NCBI RefSeq assembly: GCF_022179445.1 | Contig: NZ_BPQU01000028.1 | Coordinates: 1 to 64,000, forward strand | DNA: 64,000 nt | Source: Methylobacterium mesophilicum | GTDB taxonomy: Bacteria > Pseudomonadota > Alphaproteobacteria > Rhizobiales > Beijerinckiaceae | Direction: 5' to 3' | Part shown: positions 59,425 to 64,000 of the stretch, one piece after another | How the letters are laid out: each line of letters opens with the position of its first letter | How positions within the stretch are numbered: the stretch's first letter is position 1 | Made by a program: the position numbers and the translations under genes | Notes under the pieces: model-generated | Told to the model about the DNA's origin: nothing | Database searches by the model: none | What the model saw: only the letters and a program-made list of their open reading frames with translations

Positions 59425-60834
59425 ATGACGACTGCGGCCGAGGTTCTGAAGACCATCCGGGACAACGACGTACGCTACGTGGACTTCCGGTTCACCGATC
59501 CGCGCGGCAAGTGGCAGCACGTCACGTTCGACGTCTCCTTGATCGACGATGAGATCTTCGCCGAAGGCACGATGTTCGACGGCTCGTCGATCGCGGGCTG
59601 GAAGGCGATCAACGAGTCCGACATGCTGCTGATGCCGGACCCGTCCACCGCCTGCCTCGACCCGTTCTTCTCGGCCTCGACCCTGTCGATCATCTGCGAC
59701 GTGCTCGAGCCCGCCACCGGCGAGCCCTATTCCCGCGATCCCCGCGGCACCGCCAAGCGCGCCGAGGCCTACCTGCAGCAGACCGGGATCGGCGACACGA
59801 TCTATGTCGGCCCCGAGGCCGAGTTCTTCGTGTTCGATGACGTGAAGTTCGCCGCCGACCCCTACCGCACCGGATTCGAGCTCGACTCGACCGAGCTGCC
59901 GACCAACGGCTTCACCGATTATGAGGGCGGCAACCTCGGCCACCGGGTCCAGACCAAGGGCGGCTACTTCCCGGTGCCGCCGCAGGATTCGGCCCAGGAC
60001 ATGCGCGGCGAGATGCTGGCCGCCATGCAGTCCATGGGCGTGAAGGTCGAGAAGCACCACCACGAGGTGGCCAGCGCCCAGCACGAGCTCGGCATGAAGT
60101 TCGACGTGCTGACCAAGCTCGCCGACCACATGCAGATCTACAAGTACTGCATCCACAACGTCGCCCAGAGCTACGGCAAGTCGGCGACGTTCATGCCCAA
60201 GCCCGTCTTCGGCGACAACGGCTCGGGAATGCACGTCCACCAGTCGATCTGGAAGGACGGCAAGCCGGTCTTCGCCGGCGACAAGTATGCCGGGCTTAGC
60301 CAGGAATGCCTCTGGTACATCGGCGGCATCATCCGGCACGCCAAGGCGCTCAACGCCTTCACCAACCCGTCGACCAACTCCTACAAGCGGCTGGTGCCGG
60401 GCTACGAGGCGCCGGTGCTGCTCGCCTACTCGGCGCGCAACCGCTCGGCCTCCTGCCGGATCCCGTGGACCAAGAGCCCGAACGCCAAGCGCGTCGAGGT
60501 CCGCTTCCCCGACCCGATGGCCAACCCCTACCTGGCCTTCTCGGCCCTGTTGATGGCCGGCCTCGACGGCATCCGCAACAAGATCGACCCGGGCCCGGCC
60601 ATGGACAAGGACCTGTACGAGCTGCCGCCGAAGGAGCTGAAGAAGATCCCGACCGTGTGCGGTTCGCTCCGCGAGGCGCTCACCAGCCTCGACAAGGACC
60701 GCACCTTCCTCAAGGAGGGCGGCGTGTTCACGGACGACCAGATCGACTCGTTCATCGAGCTGAAGATGACCGAGGTGCTGCGCTACGAGATGACCCCGCA
60801 CCCGATCGAGTTCGTGCAGTACTACTCGCTGTGA
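59425..60834 (+). CDS. glnA: Glutamine synthetase I
   Basis: A 469-residue dodecameric type I enzyme making glutamine from glutamate and ammonia. MFDGSSIAGWKAINESDM, GPEAEFFVFDD, KHHHEVASAQHE and FGDNGSGMHVHQSIW form the metal and substrate sites. The adenylylation tyrosine is in DKDLYELPP near residue 397, so activity is under GlnE/GlnB control. ATG 59425, with GGAGG about 9 nt upstream, gives exactly the family length; ATG 59416 would overlap the ribosome site. Confidence 0.98.
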   Translation: MTTAAEVLKTIRDNDVRYVDFRFTDPRGKWQHVTFDVSLIDDEIFAEGTMFDGSSIAGWKAINESDMLLMPDPSTACLDPFFSASTLSIICDVLEPATGEPYSRDPRGTAKRAEAYLQQTGIGDTIYVGPEAEFFVFDDVKFAADPYRTGFELDSTELPTNGFTDYEGGNLGHRVQTKGGYFPVPPQDSAQDMRGEMLAAMQSMGVKVEKHHHEVASAQHELGMKFDVLTKLADHMQIYKYCIHNVAQSYGKSATFMPKPVFGDNGSGMHVHQSIWKDGKPVFAGDKYAGLSQECLWYIGGIIRHAKALNAFTNPSTNSYKRLVPGYEAPVLLAYSARNRSASCRIPWTKSPNAKRVEVRFPDPMANPYLAFSALLMAGLDGIRNKIDPGPAMDKDLYELPPKELKKIPTVCGSLREALTSLDKDRTFLKEGGVFTDDQIDSFIELKMTEVLRYEMTPHPIEFVQYYSL

Positions 60835-60842
60835 TGTGAAGG

Positions 60843-60867
60843 GGGGCCGGGCGCGAAGCCCGGCCCC
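60843..60867 (+). terminator. Hairpin after glnA
   Basis: A 10-bp perfect stem GGGGCCGGGC/GCCCGGCCCC with a 5-nt GCGAA loop, 8 bp after the stop. No T-tail follows, so it may be a weak terminator or an mRNA-stabilising hairpin. Confidence 0.55.
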
Positions 60868-60993
60868 GACTGTGAGAGGTGAGGTGGAAGCGCCCGTCGC
60901 CTACTCCAAAGCCAATTATCGAACAAAACAAGAACATGCTTGACACATAAGATTATTAGCCTATGAATGACCCGCTCGCAGGCGGGGTGATTC

Positions 60994-61647
60994 ATGGTCA
61001 CGAAAGAGATCGTCGTCACCCGGTTCCGGTGGCAGCTGGCAGCTCTCAGTGTTGAGGTGAAGCTGCTTCGACTTGGCCTCATCCTTCGGGCCTACAATCC
61101 CGGCCAACCGCGGGTCCCCGCTGGGCATCCGGACGGGGGACAGTGGACGAGTGCCGACGGTTCGATCGGTCGCCAAAGAGATGACGATGTCCGTCTTTTC
61201 TTTGTCGGCGATGGAACCGATCGGCAGTATCGCGTCGATCTCAGATCTGAAGAAGGCCAAGGAGGACATACCCTCGGAAGGCACGTCGGAAAATCTGATG
61301 ACGAATTGTTCGAGCGTGTGCGGAAATCGCAATGGCGTTCATTGATAGCCAACGGAGGAATTAAGCGAGATGGCAGCTTTGATTCGATCGAATCTGCAAA
61401 TGATTTAGTTAACCAAACCATTGAGTCCAACCGGACTTCTGTCGATCGCGTTGCCTCTGGCGCAGATGCCCGCAAATTCATAAAAAAATTATTTGATCGT
61501 AAAACTGGTCGAGAGGCCTATAGTACAGACGAAGGTATTGTTCACATGCGGTACACATATAGCGTAGGCGTTGAACTTAGGTATGATTCTACTTCTCCGC
61601 GAGGATTCCGCGTCCGTTCGGCCTATCCTTTAACAGAGGGAGATTGA
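60994..61647 (+). CDS. RNase A-like polymorphic toxin (CdiA-CT RNase A family)
   Basis: A 217-residue protein. Residues about 34-52 carry the NPGQPRVPAGHPDGGQWT tag common on short phage- or toxin-associated proteins. Residues about 88-215 match the bacterial RNase A-like toxin pattern: GGHTLGRHVGKSDDEL (candidate catalytic His92 or His97), SANDLVNQTIESNRTSVDRV, and the closing FRVRSAYPL, where Ser209 and Tyr211 occupy the usual Thr-x-Tyr. It has no signal peptide, haemagglutinin repeats or VgrG/PAAR delivery domain. The DNA is AT-richer than its neighbours, suggesting transfer. The immunity gene follows by 1 bp. Confidence 0.7.
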   Translation: MVTKEIVVTRFRWQLAALSVEVKLLRLGLILRAYNPGQPRVPAGHPDGGQWTSADGSIGRQRDDDVRLFFVGDGTDRQYRVDLRSEEGQGGHTLGRHVGKSDDELFERVRKSQWRSLIANGGIKRDGSFDSIESANDLVNQTIESNRTSVDRVASGADARKFIKKLFDRKTGREAYSTDEGIVHMRYTYSVGVELRYDSTSPRGFRVRSAYPLTEGD

Positions 61648-61648
61648 A

Positions 61649-61927
61649 ATGCGTCTTTCGCAGGAATTCATCGAGTTCACTTTGCAATTCTATCAAGACC
61701 TTCTCGATGATGTGTCCAGTGAAGATGAGATGATCGATACCGTTCTTTCTCCAATAAAGGGGGACACAAAACGAGCAAATTTACGAAATTTTCTAGATGT
61801 AATCACACAGGACAAGATTTCAAATGAGGAATTGCGGAAGCTGTGGTGGTCATCATCTGCCGATGTCGTGTTTCACGACGGCGCCGAATTGAGAGCTTTT
61901 CTCATTAGGGTGCGGCATCGATTGTGA
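61649..61927 (+). CDS. Probable immunity protein for the RNase A-like toxin
   Basis: A 92-residue acidic helical protein starting 1 bp after the toxin stop, with GAGGGAG just before the ATG. FIEFTLQFYQDLLDDVSSED and LRNFLDVITQDKISNEELRK resemble small helical CdiI-type immunity proteins; the conserved WWSSS segment is notable. Acidity opposite a basic RNase, and tight coupling, support the assignment. Base composition is low-GC like the toxin. Confidence 0.65.
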   Translation: MRLSQEFIEFTLQFYQDLLDDVSSEDEMIDTVLSPIKGDTKRANLRNFLDVITQDKISNEELRKLWWSSSADVVFHDGAELRAFLIRVRHRL

Positions 61928-62299
61928 CAAATATTTTCGGCGAAACTAAGCGCAGCGACGTCGAGGGCGGCTTCCCGAGAAGTCAGAATTTACCTGCTTC
62001 TGCGCGTGGCTCAACCACGATATCGCCGATTTGTACTGCTCGTTCGAAAACTTTACTAGCTTGTACCTTGGCGGATGTAGAGGCAAGGAACTAAGCCGGC
62101 GGCGCGATTTCATCGGTGCTGTACTAAGAAAAATAGCCTGAGGCCGAGTGGTATGTCTAGGCTCCAAACTACCGCAAGCACAGATGGGGTTTCGATAGGC
62201 CGGCGATTCTATGGCGCTTTCGGGCTCAGTTCACAAAAATTTGCAGAAAAGTCGGTGACACGTCGAGCTCCTGACCCTTCAACGACGGCTGACATACGC
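61928..62299. other. Low-GC remnant region after the immunity gene
   Basis: A 372-bp gap. A start-less frame from about 61950 to 62142 reads like real protein (FCAWLNHDIADLYCSFENF, then LYLGGCRGKELSRRRDFI) and ends in TGA, so it may be the 3' remnant of another acquired gene. Otherwise I see nothing. Confidence 0.4.
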
Positions 62300-62938
62300 A
62301 TGCTCACCCTCGACCACCTCGTCGTCGTGGCCCCCGATCTCGCGGAGGGCGTGGCTCATGTCCGCGACTGCCTCGGCCTCGACATGCCGGAAGGCGGGCG
62401 CCATCCCGAAATGGGCACCCGCAACCACCTGCTGCGCCTCGGCGCATCGACGTTCCTCGAAGTGATCGCCGTCGATCCCGAGGCAACGCCCCCGGCGCGC
62501 GCCCGCTGGTTCGGCCTCGGCGAGGCCGCGCGGGTGCGGGCGGAGTGGGAGGCAGGCCGGCGGCTGCGCGGCTTCGTCGCCCGCACCGACGACCTCGACA
62601 CCCTGCTCGCCGCCCATCCCGACCTCCTCGGCGCGGCGGCGACGATGACCCGGGGCGCGCTGTCGTGGCGCTTCGGCCTGCGCCCGGACGGGACCTGGCC
62701 GGCGGACGGCGCCGCGCCCTACGCGATGGATTGGGGCCGCCGTCCGCACCCGGCCGGGACGATGCCGGATCTTGGGGCACGTCTCGCGGATTTCACGCTG
62801 GAGCACCCGGATCCGGACGCGACGGCGGCCCGGTTGGCGGGGCTCGGCCTCATCGATCCGCCGCGGATCGTCCCCGGCCCGCTCCCGCGCTACACCGCCC
62901 GGATCACGACGCCGTCCGGCCCGCGCACGCTGACCTGA
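62300..62938 (+). CDS. VOC/glyoxalase-like domain protein
   Basis: A 212-residue protein of the Glyoxalase_3 group. MLTLDHLVVVAPDLAEGVAH opens the first beta-alpha-beta module with a metal-position His6. GTRNHLLRLGASTFLEVIAV holds the next His/Glu positions, and the second module spans about 110-205 (FGLRPDGTWPADG; GLGLIDPPRI). The family includes dioxygenases and isomerases; no substrate can be named. ATG 62300 starts the domain; an upstream ATG at 62153 lies in the low-GC remnant. Confidence 0.87.
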   Translation: MLTLDHLVVVAPDLAEGVAHVRDCLGLDMPEGGRHPEMGTRNHLLRLGASTFLEVIAVDPEATPPARARWFGLGEAARVRAEWEAGRRLRGFVARTDDLDTLLAAHPDLLGAAATMTRGALSWRFGLRPDGTWPADGAAPYAMDWGRRPHPAGTMPDLGARLADFTLEHPDPDATAARLAGLGLIDPPRIVPGPLPRYTARITTPSGPRTLT

Positions 62939-63105
62939 GGACGGGCCCTCCCGGCCGGCCTGATCGGGTGGATGACCGGCGAGGAGGGCCTGGCCGCGAC
63001 TCGCGAGCCCCGGCGCAGGAAACCTAGCAGCCCCCCATCGCGCCGCGGTGACGGGAAAGCCCCGTTCTGCACAGGAATCGCCGCACGGGGACCGGGTGCC
63101 ACCGC

Positions 63106-63729
63106 TCAGGTGTGCGCGAAGATGTCGGTCTCCGGCCAGCCGTCCAGGTCGAGCCGGGCGCGGGTCGGCAGGAAGGCGAAGCAGGCGGCGGCGAGATCGG
63201 TGCGGCCCTCACGGGCCAGCATGGCGTCGAGCCGCTCCCGGGCGGCGTGGAGATGGAGCACGTCCGAGGCCGCGTAATCCTGCTGGGCCTGCGTCAGGGT
63301 CTCGGCGCCCCAATCGGAGGATTGCTGCTGCTTGGAGAGATCGACGCCCACCAGCTCGCGGACCACGTCCTTGAGCCCGTGGCGGTCGGTGTAGGTGCGG
63401 GCGAGCTTCGAGGCGATCTTGGTGCAGTAGGCCGGCTCCGGCATCACGCCGAACGCCTTGAACAGCACCGCCACGTCGAACCGGGCGAAGTGGAAGATCT
63501 TCAGGACTCCGGGATCCGCTAGGACGCGCTTGAGCACCACCGGTTCCGGCCCGTCCTGCGGGATCTGGACCACATCCGCCGTGCCGTCGCCGGTGGAGAT
63601 CTGGACCACGCAGAGCCGGTCCCGGTGCGGGTTGAGGCCGAGCGTCTCGGTGTCGATGGCCACCGCCCGGCCCGCTTCGTAATCGGCGGGCAGGTCGCCA
63701 CGGTGGAGGCGTACGATCGGGCTCGGCAT
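63106..63729 (-). CDS. RNase D-like 3'-5' exonuclease (DEDDy)
   Basis: A 207-residue single-domain exonuclease. VAIDTETLGLN gives the first Asp and Glu, FHFARFDVAVL the third acidic residue, and the Tyr/Asp of QDYAASDVLHLH the DEDDy motif. It lacks the HRDC domains of full-length E. coli RNase D (about 375 residues), as is usual for the short alphaproteobacterial paralogue. It is likely to act in RNA 3'-end trimming. ATG 63729 is preferred over 63774. It is divergent from the cupin gene. Confidence 0.9.
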   Translation of the reverse strand: MPSPIVRLHRGDLPADYEAGRAVAIDTETLGLNPHRDRLCVVQISTGDGTADVVQIPQDGPEPVVLKRVLADPGVLKIFHFARFDVAVLFKAFGVMPEPAYCTKIASKLARTYTDRHGLKDVVRELVGVDLSKQQQSSDWGAETLTQAQQDYAASDVLHLHAARERLDAMLAREGRTDLAAACFAFLPTRARLDLDGWPETDIFAHT

Positions 63730-63812
63730 TTTTTTGGGACCTTGAGGGTGTTGCGCCGGTACCATCGGCGCCAAGTGCCGGCAAGCTGCCGGCGCGGCAC
63801 GCGGAGAGGCGA

Positions 63813-64000
63813 ATGACGACAGCAGCCGAGGTGATCGCGACCCTGGGCCTCAAACCCCATCCGGAGGGCGGGCATTACCGCGAGACCTTCCGCGATCCGC
63901 GCATGGTGGACGGCCGCTCGGTCGGCACCGCGATCTATTTTTTGCTCGACATCGGCGAGGCCTCGGCCTGGCACCGCGTGGACGCCACCGAGATCTGGCA
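63813..64000 (+). CDS. Cupin (DUF985) protein, truncated at window end
   Basis: The first 62 codons of a DUF985/cupin_5 protein: VIATLGLKPHPEGGHYRETF, then GTAIYFLLDIGEASAWHRVD with the metal-ligand-like His. GGAGAGG lies just upstream of the ATG. The gene continues past the window edge, so the rest of the cupin barrel (family about 150 residues) is not seen. Confidence 0.85.
   Translation, partial: MTTAAEVIATLGLKPHPEGGHYRETFRDPRMVDGRSVGTAIYFLLDIGEASAWHRVDATEIW

Overview
The window is GC-rich chromosomal DNA of an alphaproteobacterium of the order Hyphomicrobiales, most likely Methylobacterium or Methylorubrum. The basis is protein sequence style, the gene orders tig-clpP-clpX-lon and nnrDE-glnB-glnA, genus-typical short interspersed inverted repeats, and an FdhF/YdeP-type molybdopterin oxidoreductase. 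The species call is inference from memory.

Layout. 0-11 kb is mostly housekeeping: GST, a MazE/MazF-type pair, ilvH and ilvB with a complete transcription attenuator (leader peptide carrying a Val-Leu-Ile-Val run, paused hairpin, terminator), an amidase, pyrC-pyrE, aroQ, a DUF849 enzyme, a methyltransferase and tRNA-Gly. 11-23 kb is an iron island: AraC regulator, TonB receptor, RhtX-like importer, MFS exporter candidate and an iucABCD operon for an aerobactin-type siderophore. Both promoter regions of this island hold a 17-bp inverted repeat resembling the Irr iron control element. 23.6-32.3 kb is a mixed metabolic stretch: thiamine-binding protein, small metallothionein, FdhF/YdeP oxidoreductase, pentapeptide-repeat channel-like protein, OhrR-like regulator, selA, SDR and hydrolase.

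32,367-46,449 is an integrated mobile element of about 14.1 kb. It is bounded by perfect 47-bp direct repeats, one of which is the 3' part of an intact tRNA-Val. It has a tyrosine integrase, an AlpA-like regulator, a serine recombinase, a CheB/CheR hybrid as apparent cargo, and a replication initiator whose own coding sequence contains 23-bp-phased iterons, as phage lambda gene O does. A train of small overlapping genes follows, starting with three ribbon-helix-helix proteins. No capsid, conjugation or relaxase genes are visible. A phage satellite (PICI-like) or a small integrative mobilizable element fits best. I judge this the most novel part of the window.

46.5-64 kb returns to the core genome: an Asp/Glu racemase homologue lacking one catalytic Cys, lon, clpX, clpP, tig, tRNA-Leu, a multicopper-oxidase-fold protein that has lost its copper motifs, nnrDE, and nitrogen genes. 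In the nitrogen block glnB and glnA are separated by a DUF2735 gene and an opposed glnII with a sigma-54-like promoter. After glnA lies a lower-GC RNase A-like toxin and probable immunity pair, then a VOC protein, an RNase D-like exonuclease and a truncated cupin gene at the window edge.
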